A DNA stretch of 64,000 bases from Charina bottae. Its lineage: Eukaryota > Chordata > Lepidosauria > Squamata > Charinaidae. A program made the position numbers and the translations under genes. The notes under the pieces are model-generated. The model was given only the letters and a program-made list of their open reading frames with translations, was not told where the DNA came from and did no database searches. Each line of letters starts with the position of its first letter. Within the stretch, counting starts at the first letter, position 1. The stretch spans positions 28,312,274 through 28,376,273 of the forward strand of contig JALMGJ010000013.1 in NCBI GenBank assembly GCA_023362775.1, given 5' to 3'. Shown here piece by piece: positions 36,841 to 54,700 of this stretch.

Positions 36841-38710
36841 ATGCCTTCCGGGGAGCCCTCCCCCTCGGCCCCCCCTTCCTGGTCTGCGGAGGAGGAGACG
36901 AGCCTGTCGGCCTGGCCGGGTCCAAAGTGGGGCGGCCGCGTGTGGCGGCCTGAGAAGATGGAAAGGGCAACCCATAATGGCACCTACCGGCCAAGCCCCC
37001 CCGAGGGTGAGGGGGAAAAGGACTCTGGATTTTCAGGTAGAGAACTGTGGCGGGGCGGGGGGGGGCTTTTCGTAGCACCTCCCCTGCTGGGGGCAGGGGC
37101 CCAGGGTCTCTGCCTATCCCAGCGATGGGAATCAGTTTGGGGGGGTTCAGCTGAATGCTGTATTGTGGTTCAAGTTTTAGGGCCACGTGCTTTGCACTAG
37201 CGTTGGGCCCTGGGTGGAGGTGACGGGGGGGGGCAGGATGAGAAGGCTGGACTCAGTGGGAGCAGCCGGGAGACCTGCTTCATGGGGGATGAAGCTTGGT
37301 GCAGCCATTTCTTAAAGCTGCTTCACGTAGCGTGGGCTACGCTGCAGGATTTGCAGCCACGGGGTGGTTCCGTGGCCTGGCCAGAACCACGCAGCTTGTG
37401 CCCTTGCTCGGCTTGACCCGCTTCCCTCCTTGTCTCTCTGTGCAGACGGGAGCTCGGAGTACCAGAGTGCGATTGAGCAGACAGATGCTGAGGACCAGGC
37501 CGCCTCCCCCTTGCCCCCATGGCCAGCCACGTTGCGGAAGGCAGTGGGGGGGCTCGTGGACAGCACCTTTCCCGGCCTCGCTCCGGTTTGCCTTGTCAAA
37601 AACATTATCCTCAAACAGGTAGCCTGTGCTGCCGGCCATCCGGGGCCACGGCCCTCCCTTCCTTTGCCGCCACGGCCCGGTCTGGCCATCCCACCCGACC
37701 CCCTGCCGGTGTGCTTGGTGCCCGGCTCACTGTCCTAAGGAGGGCCCAGTTGACGGGGGGAGTGGGCGGGCTCCCTTGCCTGCGGGGGTCTTGCAAGTCT
37801 GTGGAATGGCCATTGGGCGGGGAGGCCGGGGAATAGCCCCTTCTGACGTCTGGCCCCCCTTGCTCTCTTGCAGACCCTGGGGGCGTCCCCCACAGCTCCG
37901 TTCCTGGCCTGGGGCAGCCAGCGCCCCCTGGAGACTGCCCACAGCTCTGCAGCCCATGTCCTCCTCATCCAGGAGCCCGTGGCCCCCCTGAAGCCCCTGC
38001 TCCCCAGCCAGAAGCCTTCTGCCAAGGAGACCCGCTTCCCCACCCTCGGCACATACCCCCGGATCGCCTCTCACCCGGGCCGGGGCCTGCAGGCCGAGGA
38101 AGTGCCCAGCCCGGCGGGAGACGCCCGTGAGCGCAAGCCGTTCTGCGCGGGGCAAGCCCGGGGCTCTCCTGACCCCCCCGCCGCAACGGACGGCCGCAAG
38201 AAGCCTCAAGAAGAGCCGCCCACCCGCCCGCGGGCCTCTGCCCTTCTGGGCCCAGCAGGGCCCGCTCGGCCCGTCCCGCCGTCCTGCACTGGACTAGACC
38301 CGGCCGAGGGCCGGGTGGTTTTCGGGGCCTCCAAGAGGCTGGGCAGGCAGCGCCACTTGCACAACGCTGTGGAAATCCTGCGCAAGTCAGGGCTGCTGGG
38401 CGTCACGCTGCGGACCAAGGAGCTGCTCCGGCAGAACAGTGGCACACAGCGGGAGCTGGCCGAGCTGCGGGAACACGCCCAGCTGCTGTGCGAGGCCGTC
38501 CGGAGCAACGACGCCCGGGCGTGGGCTCGCCTCCAGGACGCCGTCGACCGCTCTGCCGCCTACCGGCCCAGCACAGGGGCCGGCGCTCAGGCCCGCTGGG
38601 GGCAGCAGCAGGATCTGGCGGCCCAGCCCGCGAGCCCTCTTCCGCCCAGGCCCGGGGAGCTCCTGTCCAGCCTGGGCCCGGCCCCCAGCCGAGACACTGC
38701 CGTGCCCTAG
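36841..38710 (+). CDS. CIPC: CLOCK-interacting pacemaker (CIPC) paralogue
   Basis: CIPC is a vertebrate nuclear repressor that binds CLOCK and dampens CLOCK:BMAL1 transcription. Coding exons: 36841-37036 (exon from 36820), 37446-37618 and 37874-38710, totalling 401 aa; human CIPC is 399 aa. Three conserved blocks are in order: KDSGFSDGSSE, split across the first coding junction (residues about 61-71); the short 'LVKNIILKQ' block ending exon two (about 115-123); and a C-terminal helical region of about 270-353 (NAVEILRKSGLLGVTLRTKE, then EAVRSNDARAWARLQ). The middle is Pro-rich and variable. I regard it as a paralogue rather than the CIPC orthologue because human CIPC is on chromosome 14, not beside ERCC1. 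The first acceptor lies in the 5' UTR, 21 bp before the ATG, so at least one upstream non-coding exon exists. Confidence 0.88.
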
Positions 38711-40129
38711 CTGCCCCCCAGCTCACGCTGCGCCCTGGGCAAAGGGCATCTCTCCCTCCCTCTCCCCCCAGAGGAGTTGCCGGCTGGCCACGCAGGCTGC
38801 CGGGCCCTGCTGGGCCTTTCCCTGCCGGTGAAGGCGTTTCTCTCCCCGCCTTGCACTGCAGTAACCGGGAGCTGGCTGGTTTCCCCGGACCCCCAGGTCG
38901 GGGCTTGGCGGGTGCAGGAACAGAGCCCAGCGAGACGGAGAGGAAGGGAGGGGCGACGCATTGGGGAGCAGCAGCCGCTTCGTGCGTTGTTTGGCGCCGG
39001 CCGTGAGCCTTTCTCTGGAGAGTTCGGACAGTTTGCCTGGAAGTAGGACGTGGGGAGCCCGTCCCGAGGAACCAGACGCTGTTCTGGGTTGTTCGTTGAG
39101 GTGTCTTTGCTCTGAAGGAGCTGGTTCTTCCCCGCAGGGTCGGCTCACAGAGCTGCAGCCCCTCCCCACGCTCCCTGGGGGAAAGCAGCCCTCTGCCGAT
39201 TAACTTTGTGTGCGCTTTCGGCCTGGTCAGGAGTGCACTTCCCCCAGAAGCCGGCTCTGCTGTTGACAAGGACAGAGTCTAATAAAGAAAGCAAAAATCT
39301 GGATGTGATTTGGTCCTCATCTTTTGCCATTGCCCTGTGGGGGCAGCGGGGTGCCACGTGATGGGTGGGTCTGGGGCAGCCGCTGCGTCGCAGAGAAACG
39401 TCCTTGTGGGATCCCTGTTTCGGGAAGGCCGTTGGTTGTGGTGGGGCTGGGATGCCCCTGGAGCATTGGGATCTTCTTTGCCTGCTGCGCACTTGGATTT
39501 TTAGTGCAAGCGAGAACAAGGGCTTGCTCGTCTGTGCCCCCCCGCATCCATTTCCCCCCTCGTTTCTCAAGGGTAGTAGAAGTTAAGCAAGCCTGGTGCC
39601 TTCCCCGCAAGGGACCTTCCAGTCGCACAGACACTGAGCACTGGCCGGTGACTGGTGAGCATCAAGATGGAAAATGCACAGAGGAAGACTACTGGTTGCT
39701 TTTTAAGCAACCTTGCTAAGGCACCGTGCTTTGTGGGGTTGGGTGGAGAAAAGTGGAATGAAGCACTTTGCCTTGCTAAACGGCTGATGTTGGTAAAATA
39801 ATCAAGGTGAGACCAGATGTGGACTTGGATTGGAGACCACAAGGAGATCCCACGGTTATAGGCTAGAAGTTGAAAGATCTTCGACAATGTCAAGAGCAAA
39901 GAAAACGGAATTCACTCGAGAGTCTCAATTTTATTAGTGCAGGAAGTTCTGGCTAGGCGTGTTCCCAAATTCTTCCTCTTTATCCTGCTCTCAGCAATGG
40001 GTCAGAGATGCGGGCAATAATGAAAGCATCTCTTGGCCACACAAGAGCAAGATGAGTGAGGAAGTGTTCGAGGAGAAATTACTTGAGAAGAGAGACAAGG
40101 ATGGTGGAGGCCAAACGCTACCAAGAGAA
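38711..40129. other. 3' UTR of the CIPC paralogue and following intergenic sequence
   Basis: The UTR runs to about 39305. Beyond it, no gene or clear repeat terminus was recognised. Confidence 0.45.
39281..39286 (+). terminator. Polyadenylation signal of the CIPC paralogue
   Basis: AATAAA 571 bp after the stop codon, followed by GT-rich sequence. Confidence 0.75.
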
Positions 40130-40472
40130 GAGCGGTTAAAGGAACTGGGTGTGTTCAGGAAGGCTGAAGGAGGCCGTGGCGGCATCTTTCATGAAGGGAT
40201 GTCACGGGGAATTCTCCCTGGCACCCGAGGGTGGGGCGGGCATCCGTAGGTGGAAGCCTTACAGACGAAGGCCCAAACGTGAACGAAGGAGGAATTTCCC
40301 GGCTGTGAGCGCTGCGGAGGGGTGGGATCGTCCTGGCGGCTCCATCGCTGGAGGTTTTCAAGCAAAGGTGGACGAGGGCCGTTTCTCCAGGACGGTCTGA
40401 GGATTCCTGCACTGGGCAGGGGGCTGGATTAGACGACCCCCAGGAGACCTTCCGAACCCGGGATCCTGTGAT
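40130..40472 (+). mobile_element. CR1 LINE, 3'-end fragment
   Basis: Matches the conserved CR1 3' region in plus orientation: 'ggttttcaagcaaaggtgga', then 'gcactgggcagggggctgga' followed by ttagacgaccccc, ending near ctgtgatta. It is 5'-truncated and non-coding. Confidence 0.8.
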
Positions 40473-41763
40473 TATGCGCTTGCTAGTTAATTTTGCAGAA
40501 TTCTGTCGTTGACAGTGTAGCTGCTGCTCTCTGGAACGTCTCCTCCAAGGTCCCCAAGCTCCTTCACTCAGGATGAGCGAGTTCACGGCTCCGCTCCTTC
40601 CAGAGACCAGCCTCCTGTTTGGGTGGCTCCCCCCCCCCCTTTAAAGGGACACGATCTCTTCTGTAAGAGCTCTGGGTGTAGAATTTTCCCCCGGAAACAG
40701 AAGAGGAACTTCGCCGAGAAAGGTTTTAAAACCCAGAGTGCCCTGCATTCCATTTGGAGAAGTAGAAGCAGCCATTTTCTGCTCTCCCCCTTGAGCATAT
40801 TTAATACACTTACTTAAAATTTACCTTAAAATGCCACACGGACTTTCCTCCCTGAGGGGTGAAGCTTAACTCGGCCGGCCCAGCGAGGTCCGTGCGCCAG
40901 AGAAGCGTTGCCCCACAAAATGTGCTGCTGCAAGCTTTTTAACTAGCTACATAAATATTTGCTTTGTTCTATCTATGGAGACTGGTCAGTTTGTCAACTG
41001 GTGGGGGGCAAGGTCCTTCGCTGCCCGGCTTCCAGGATGGCGCTGGGCCTGGCACTGCTCTGCTTTGCTGCTGCTGCTCCTCCTCCGGAGAAGAAGCCCC
41101 GAGGCGGCCAGACTGCCCCCCGACCCCCTCCGCGGCCTTGGCTGGCTCCAGGCGGACGTGCAGAACGTCGTTGCCTCTCCGGGGAGGGTGACCCCGGCTG
41201 CTCCTCGGCGGGACAGGCTTCCTGTCAGCCCTCCAAAGCCTGCCTGCTCACCGGCTCCTTTGCAATCCCCTGGAGACCCAGCACCGCGCTCTTGCGGCCT
41301 GAGAGCTGGTGGAGATGCTGGGGGAGCGGAGGGGAGGGGAGGGGAGGGTCGGCCAGAAAGCGGCTAAGCAGAGCGGAGCTGCTCTGCACAACCCGCTCCG
41401 CGCTCCGGAGAGCTCTGTTCCTTGGGAAGCCGACAGCCGAGCAGGCGGCGTCAGGCTCGGGAAACGAAGCACGCGCACAAAATGCTGTCAGGCTCCAGCG
41501 CGTGTTTGGAAAGCAGGACCGTGGATGTTATTTGCACGAGGTGTAAATAAGTCCAGGAACACGCGAACGGGTCTTGCGCAAGCCCGGTTCCCACAACACT
41601 TCGGTGGGTCAGTACAGTCCTTGTGGATCCGCCGGCAGGTGCCAGCCGGGGCGCTGTCTGGTTGTGGTTCTCCCCGCCCCCCCCCCAGCAAAACTGGTTT
41701 ATCTAACCCATGTTGGGGTCTCCTGAGCAGAAGCAGCGGCTCTCCAGCTTCAGCTTCATATTA
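40473..41763. other. Intergenic sequence, no gene recognised
   Basis: Several GC-rich frames overlap without a family match. 41330-41350 is a short GGGGA-type repeat. Confidence 0.4.
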
Positions 41764-41845
41764 TTATACTCTGTAGATTGTATTAGTTTGATTTGTATAA
41801 CAGAATCTTTAATAAAATGAGTGCCCCAAACACCAGCCCTTAACC

Positions 41846-42655
41846 TGTTGGATTGTAGACATATTCTTACCTTTTTGTATATCTAGATGTGAATATATAG
41901 TCATGAAATAACACCCCATTTCTTTAGTATAAAATAAATGTAGGCACATCAGATCTCCTTTGTATAGTTTAAATATGTCAAAGCCAACATTTTGACGAGG
42001 CTGGGACTCACCAAGAATGTGTAAATTGCCTAGACTAAACACTGCCCTTCCTGCCTCAATGGCCCTTGTAGAAGGTGATAAGTTGCCTTGTCCTTGCATA
42101 AGGAATGTGTCTATGAAGGTTCTCAGTCATCCAGGTGGAATTGTCTGTAGCTTGAATCATGTCAACTGGATTTCTATTTTCTTAGTGGAAACGTTTCGCT
42201 CCTTATCCAAGGAGCTTCTTCAGTCTGAGCAAAGTTGGTAAGCCCTTACCAACTTTGCTCAGACTGAAGAAGCTCCTTGGATAAGGAGCGAAACGTTTGC
42301 ATAAGGAATGTAATTCAGAACAGCCATTCAGGATTGTAAAGGAGATAAAAGATAGTTGACATGAAGATGACCTGACTCAATACTCCTCTTCCTGCTTGGA
42401 TAGGAAGATGGGAAGGGGCATGCTGGTCGGGGTAACTGACCTGATTGGGTAGAGAGAATGTGCCATCCCAACGTGGGTCTGTGAGTAATCTAGGGTATAT
42501 AATGTGCTGTAGGGAGGGGGTCCTGCGCGATCGCCCACCTAACAGCCTGCTGCTTTGTCTTTGCTCTTGGGTGAATAAAACTCCTAACTTCATGCAATTG
42601 GTCAGTTTCTTTACTCCCGGCTCAGGAACGAACTTGGTAAGATTTTCTTCTAACA
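41846..42655 (+). mobile_element. Solo LTR (810 bp) with 4-bp target duplication AACC
   Basis: Starts TGTTGG, ends CTAACA, and is flanked by AACC (41842-41845 and 42656-42659). The right duplication copy has the unoccupied site, a single AACC at 62836-62839, which proves the boundaries. A TATATAA lies at 42496-42502 and an AATAAA at 42574-42579, the U3-R layout of a retroviral-type LTR. No internal coding region remains. A 190-bp nested insertion lies inside. Confidence 0.92.
42109..42298. mobile_element. Nested 190-bp insertion with 54-bp perfect palindrome (Penelope-like candidate)
   Basis: Flanked by a perfect 13-bp direct repeat, gcataaggaatgt (42096-42108 and 42299-42311), which reads as a target duplication inside the LTR. 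The right part is a perfect inverted repeat, 54 bp per arm (42189-42242 and 42245-42298) around a 2-bp spacer. The arm contains ctgaagaagctcc...ggagcgaaac, resembling the hammerhead core of Penelope-like element terminal repeats. The family call is inference; the boundaries are seen directly. Confidence 0.7.
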
Positions 42656-43846
42656 AACCATTGTGGAAGAAAGGCTCGGGTTGCTCTTTATCACAGGAAG
42701 GGGTTTCTTCCTGCGCAACGGCCCAGCTCGGCTCCAGAAACGGCCACCGGTGTGGCGTGGCGGGGCAGGCGCTGCTCTCCTGCACAAGCCCCCGCCGCCC
42801 CGTCCTGCGCAAGGGAGCGGCCCGGAGTCCGACCCTCCTTCAAAGCACAGCGGTGTGTCCGAGCACGCGCTCCCCGCTCCCCGCGTGTCCTGGCCACGCC
42901 CTCCTTCCCCATAGGCAGGCTGTCGGAATGGGGCTACAGTCCCCCTTCCCTTAAGAGATGCAGATCCTTCTTAGCTGAGGCTCCCAGGGTTTTCCAAGAG
43001 TTCCCCTCCCACTTAGAGAGGGAAGGAAATGCCTCTATTTTTACACAGGGCATGTATATCTCTCCCCTGCGTGGTTATTTCCAGTTACATCGACCCCCAC
43101 TAGGCAGAGGAAATGGTCACCCTGAGCTGATGAAGAGCCTCCGACCTTTTCTGATGGGTTTCAAAAATGTCTTCTATTTCCTCCCAGCCTGACCTTGGAA
43201 AGACAAGACCAAGGCCCAATTCCCTCCCTCGCACCCTCCTTGCAGCGCCCCCCTGTGCCCCAGCGTCCCATCATGTCCTGAAGGGAGGGGAGGGGAGGGG
43301 AGGGGCGGGGAGCCTGCTGCTGCTTGCCTGGGAAGTGGATGTCGTCCAGGGCCTCCTCATTTTCCAGGTGGGAACTCACACATCCAGCCCCTGGGCAAAG
43401 AGGCAGGACGAAGGGGAAGGGATCTACCTGAGAAGAGAAGAGGATGTGTGGGGGGCCCGGCCAACAGCTGTGCCAATGATAGGTGCCCCCGCTATGCCTC
43501 CTCCTCGGGAGAACCCAAAGGCAGGGGAAGATGGGGCTGCCGTTCAGCCACACAACCACCCAGCTCTCTCTCCAAACGTTGAAAACTTTGCAACCAAACA
43601 TGCGGCAGTGACAGTTCCCTGGAAATTAGAGGGGGGGGAGGAGGAGGAGGAGGAGGAGGAATAGTTGGGGACAGGTCAGTGTTCACAGTACGGTCCAGCT
43701 GGGCAGACGAGGGCGAGACCAGGCTGGAACAGATGCTGCTGGAGCTTTTCAGCCCCCACCGCAGTCCAACTGGCGGGGATTTGTGGTCACTCCTGTGACC
43801 TCAGAGGCTGCTCCAGAGAATCCAGAGGGAACCTGGGGAAGGCAGC

Positions 43847-45331
43847 CAAAATGCCAGGGGAGGGGGCTGTAAGCTGCTTCTCAGGCGCACGGCTTTTTAA
43901 ACCCTCCCGCCAGAGTGCCTGCCCCCTCCCTGCTGAAGGCTTCCCTTTGGTCCGCTTCGTGTCAAGGTTGGGTCAGTGTCCTTGAGTTCTTTATCGCCCC
44001 TTATCTAGGAGGCGTGGTTGGTGGTTGTCTTTTGTTTCCTTTGTCATTTTCTTATCCCCTCTAATACTGGGTGCGCTCAGGGAATGGCGGGACCCTGGGG
44101 GCATGCCAGGGTTCTGACAGCGGCGTAGTCTTTCCCTAATCCCGGCGCTGCTGAGGATGGAGCAGCTTTCAGAGCGCCTCGCTCATCCCAGGGGGGGGCA
44201 TGGGCGTTGGGTAGGCTCTGCTGTTATAGGACAGGGGCAGGCTAAAGAGCCAGTCCTGCTTCGGCCTCACTTCTGCCCTCCTGTCCCACTGCTGGCCCCA
44301 CAGCTCCAGGTGCCGGGAGGGAGTTTTGGGCCCTGGACTTTAAGACCAAACGGAGCTTCTCAGCGCTTGGTAACCCGCTCACTTACTTTGTTTTGCTGCC
44401 GATGAACTTCCTGGCATGCAGGGCATCCAACAGCAAAGCCCGGGTTCCAGTCGGAGGCCACACCAGCTGCCAGTTCTGAGAGCTGCAGCCCACTCTCCCT
44501 GGCAGGGCCCAGCTTTGGGTAGGCTGGTGCATGGAGCGCGAGCTCCCGGCTTGCCATAAAGGGGCGCGAGGCCTGAGGTCCTGATCACCGCGTCAAGGCC
44601 TGGCACATCGCTGGGAGCAGCTGCCTCTCCGTGCAGCTAGGCCGGCTGAGCTGGGGCGGACCGTCGTCCAACGCGGATTTTCCCACCTGGCTGGGTGCAG
44701 CTGCGCTCCTAAACTTGAGCTCCACGGAAAACTGCCCAGACTTGTTTTAAGATGGGTGCCCCCACAAATCTTTCAAACAAGCAAACAATTCACCGGCAGG
44801 GGCTCAGCACCGTCTTTCCATTCCGGCCAAGTCTCTCCTTCCTCCTGGTGGAGGAAGCTGGTGCTGCACGGTCCTCGTTCCCAGGCCTGCCATCGCCTCC
44901 ATTTCCTCCGGGTCCCTGGGTGCGGCTGCTGAGTGCGAAGGCTCCCAGGGTGCTGGGGGAGCGCTTCAGGGGACGGCTGCAGAGCGCTTCTGGGAGGGGG
45001 ATTGGGTGAGGCCCTCGGAGCACCTGGACTGGAAAGCCAGAGGGAGGCCCCCAGTGCCAGGATCCTCCCTGGGCTTGGGCAATCTTGCTCTGTGGGCATA
45101 AGGGGAAAAACAACCCGAAGCAAGGAGATAAGGTGTGGTATCTCAGGTGCCCCAGAGGCGTGAGTGAGGATCCCGGGTCATATGACTGCACTACAAGGAA
45201 CTATTCCTGATTTGGCACTGACAAGGCATTTCTTATACTTACCCACTGCTCTTACACAACCCAGAAGGTGATGCCAAGCCCAGCCCCACTTAAATGCCCA
45301 GAACCCCAGGAGGCCGGGCACAGGTCACACC
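43847..45331. other. 5' flank of the CYP2G1-like gene
   Basis: No exon was recognised. No TATA box in good position is obvious before the ATG at 45332. This segment probably continues the duplicated unit, but its partner lies outside the window. Confidence 0.4.
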
Positions 45332-50839
<5,508 letters not shown>

Positions 50840-51003
50840 AAGGTGGGGGGGCAGAGTATGTGCTCCCTGCTTCTGCGCTTTGGGCTTTTGCCAAGCAGGA
50901 CTTCCGGGGGAGAGGTGCGCCGTCTCCTTTTCTGGCCCCACCAGGGGCTGACGTCTCCGAGGGGCTGGGAAAAGATCCCTCTGCCAGGAGTTTGCCTTGA
51001 AAA

Positions 51004-51009
51004 AATAAA
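51004..51009 (+). terminator. Polyadenylation signal of the CYP2G1-like gene
   Basis: AATAAA 165 bp after the stop codon. Confidence 0.8.
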
Positions 51010-51745
51010 GTTTCGCAACCATGCCCATGGAGCCTTGGTTTATCTAAGCCGTGGGATTTGACAGCTTGCTTCTTGTTTGTTGACCGACCGGTATCCCGCC
51101 CCAATCACCAGGGTAAATCGAGGTGGTGTACGTGTTATTGTTTAAAGACAGCAGGGCAGGGAGCGTGAGGGGAACGAAAGCCAGCGGGACGGGCCTGCCC
51201 GGCACGCTGGGGAAAGGCGAACCGGGCCTGAAAAGCCAAGCAAAGCCCTCGGCCTCCGGGCTGTTCCTGGGTCAGATGCCCCAGCCGTGGCCCCCGGAAG
51301 CCCAGCTGAGAGGCGCAGGGACGCCGCTTCCTCCAGTGCCTGCCGAGAGCTTCGTGGGGCACAGAAGAGACCGAGGTGATTCTCTCGGTCGTGGCTTCGC
51401 AGCCCCTTCTTGGCCAGGAGAGCAGGCGGCGTCCCCTGCATCCCCCCGGCCTCCCTTCGGCTGCCTGCAGGGATGGAGAAGGATGGTCGTCCGGCAGCGT
51501 CGGTGGCGCTGTGTTACGGGCAGCCACTTGGCAAGCAGAGTATCTGCCTGTTGGCCCAGCCCAAAGCTGGGTTTGTCCACCCAGCGCTTTGAGCCAGTGA
51601 ATCATGCAGAGTGGATGAAAGTGGAATTCAAACACTTTCTCTCTGCGCAGGAGCAAAGCGGGACGCTCGGGACCCAAGTCCAAGTCGAGTGTGCCTGCTG
51701 AAGTTAGCACACTCTTTTATACCATAAAACCACAAATACATGTCA
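51010..51745. other. Intergenic sequence after the P450
   Basis: A short repeat-like segment around 51080-51150; otherwise nothing recognised. Confidence 0.4.
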
Positions 51746-54700
51746 TAATTTATTTATTTATTTAATTTATCCCCGCCCATCTCCCCGAATAGGGGACTCT
51801 GGGCGGTTTACAAACTATCAAGATTTAAAATCTATACAAAAATTACTATAAAACAATAAATAGAGGGAATAAATAAAATCCAAAGATGGTTAGGAGCCAC
51901 AATCCAGATCAAGGCACTACGGGGCCAGCCACCTCCAAGAGGCACTGCCCCCTCCGTCGTCCCAGGCAAGGCGGCAGAGCCAGGTCTTAAGAGACTTCCG
52001 GAAGGTCAGGAGTGAGGGGGCCAGCCTCACCTCCGGGGGCATGATGTTCCATAATGTGGGCGCTATCGCAGAGAAGGCACGTCTCCTGGACCCTGTTAGA
52101 TGGAATTCTCTTGTTGAAGGGGTCTGAAGCATGCCCTCTCGGCATGAACGGGTGGGGCAGGCCGATGTTATCGGGACGAGACGGTCCCTCAGATCCCCTG
52201 GTCCCATGCCATGTAGGGCTTTAAAGGTGATCACCAACACCTTGAATTGGACCCGGAAGCAGACTGGAACCCAATGCAGCTCGCGCAGCAGAGGTGTCAC
52301 ATGTGCTGATCTTATAGCACCCATAACTGCCCGCGCTGCTGCATTCTGAACCAGCTGAAGCTTCCGGATACTCTTCAAGGGTAGCTCCATGTACAACAAT
52401 CTATATGGGAGATGACAAGGGCGTGAGTGACTGTTCGGAGGGCATTCCCACCCAGGAAAGGGCATAGCTGGCACACAACTCGAAGCTGTGCAAAGGCCCT
52501 CCTGGCCACAACTGCCACCTGCTCTTTGAGCAGGAGTCGTGAGTCCAGGAGGACCCCCAGATTCTGCACTGGATCTGGATAATGCTATCCCATCCAGAAC
52601 CAAAGATGATAACTTCCCGGATACAGGGGGGGCATCAATCCATAGCCACTCCGTCTTACCAGGGTTCAGCTGAAGCCTGTTGTTCCCCATCCAGACTCCC
52701 ACAGCCTCCAGGCACTGAGATAAGGCATCGACCGCATCACTTACTTCACCCGGGATGGAGATACAGTATATAACTGAGTATCATCAGCATATTGGTGATA
52801 CCTCATCCCGTGGTGACGGATGATCTCACCCAGCAGCTTCATGTAGATGTTGAACAGAAGAGGAGAGAGAACCGACCCCTGCGGCACCCCACAAATCAGG
52901 GGTCGCGGGTCGTCTCTCTCCTCCCCTATCAGCACCGACTGGGAACAGCCTCGGAGGAAGGAGGTGAACCAGCGTAAAACCCCGCCACCCACCCCCAACT
53001 CCCTGAGCCGCCCCAAAAGTATACCGTGGTCGACGGTATCAAAAGCCGCTGAGAGATCTAAGAGAGCCAGGATGGACGCACTCCCTCCATCCCGCTCCCA
53101 CCAGAGATCATCCATAAGTGCGACCAATGTGGTCTCCGTCTCATATCCTGGCCTGAAACCTGACTGAAAGGGGTCCAGATAATCCGTTTCCTCCAGGATC
53201 CTCTGCAGTTGCAACGCCACCACCTTCTCAACCACCTTTCCCAAAAAGGGAAGGTGGGAGACCGGATGAAAGTTGCCCAAGATGGTGGGGTGCAGGGATG
53301 GTTTCTTGAGGAGCGGGTGCACCAGCGCCTCCTTAAAGGCAGCCCCTCACTCAAGGAAGTATTAATCATCGCCTGGACCCAGCCACATGTCACCTCCCTA
53401 GCTGACTTAACCAGCCAGGAGGGACACGGGTCGAGCTGACATGTGGTGTTTACAATCCAGAGGATCCTGTCTACTTCATCAGGCCCAACATGATCAAACC
53501 GTTCCCAGATAACAGGGTAAGTACGTTCCTCTGGCATCTCCCCAGATCTTGTCTCACACTTAGAGTCCAACTTGGAATGAATCTGAGCGATTTTATCCTG
53601 CAGATGCTCAGAAAACTCTTCTGACCGGCCCTGTAAGTGGGTCACTGACTCCACCCGACCCAAAAGCGATCTTGTAATCTTAAACAGGGCCGTCGGACAG
53701 CATTCTGCAGATGCAATAAGAGTGGAGAAATATTCACGTTTCGCCGCTCTTACCGCCACAAGGTAGGCCTTAACGCGGCTCTAGATTGTGTTCAGTCAGA
53801 TTCAGTCTTCGTCTTTCTCCAGTGGTGCTCTAGACGTCTCTTAACCCTCTTCAAAGCCCTCAACTCTTCCGTAAACCACGGAGAGTGACGGGCCGAGTGG
53901 GGCCGGAGAGGTCGCACAGGCGTGATCTTGTCCAGGGCTCTGGCCGCTGCCCTATTCCAGGCTGTGGCCAGGACCTCCACTGGACCGTGTAACAAGTCCT
54001 CGGGAATAACCCCCAGCTCCTTCTAAAACCTCACTGGGTCCATCAGTCGCCGGGGGTGGACCAATCGAATGGGTCCCGCCTCCCTGCGGAGTGGGGCAGC
54101 ACAAGAGAGTCTCAGGGTCACCAAGGCGTGTTCTGACCATGACAATGGGGAAAGATGTAACTCTCCCCTCAGATCACATTGCCACTGCTCAGACAAGAAA
54201 ACTAAGTCCGGGGTGAGCCCACTGTCTCGAGTCGGGTCCCGAATAATCTGGGACAGGCCCATGGCTGCCATGGTAGCCATGAACTCCCGGGCCACTTCTG
54301 AGGCTCATCCCAGAGATGGCAGATTGAAGTCCCCCAGAACCATAAGTCTGGGAAACTCCACCGCCAACCCCGAGACAGCCTCGAGCAGCTCAGGCAGGGA
54401 GGTTGCCACGCAGCAGGGAGGCTGGTTCAGCAGCAACACTCCCAACTATTCTCGGGAACCCAACTTGAAGAACAGGGTCTCACAACCAGCCACTTTTGGA
54501 GCAGCGCCCCTGAAGGCCACAAGAGACTCTCGGATGACAAATGCCACCCCTCCTCCCCTGCCCCGGTGTCTCGGCTGATGCCACACCCGAAACCCGGCTG
54601 GGCACATTTCCAAGAGGGCTACTCCCCCCTCTGGACCCAGCCAGGTCTCGGTGATACAAGCCAGGTCAGCCCACTCCTCTGTGATCAAGTCACCTATAAG

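Larger units (their letters stand above)
41764..43846 (+). repeat. Segmental duplication, left copy
   Basis: Aligns with 62758-64000 at near identity, apart from a solo LTR insertion (41846-42655 plus target duplication) and small indels. One is a 20-30 bp segment near 42832 missing from the right copy. Homology starts in the tail 'tatactctgtagattgtatt'. The right copy is cut by the window end, so the true length is unknown. This copy leads into the P450 gene at 45332. Confidence 0.95.

Noticed and set aside
42245..42298. Calling a hammerhead ribozyme as an RNA gene
   Set aside because: The core order is present but has an extra base before the stem and stems I/III are not convincingly paired, so it is only reported as a finding.
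43167..43664. 165-codon frame conserved at 63321-63818
   Set aside because: Conservation is explained by the recent duplication. The sequence ends in a GGA microsatellite (poly-Glu) and has no family match.
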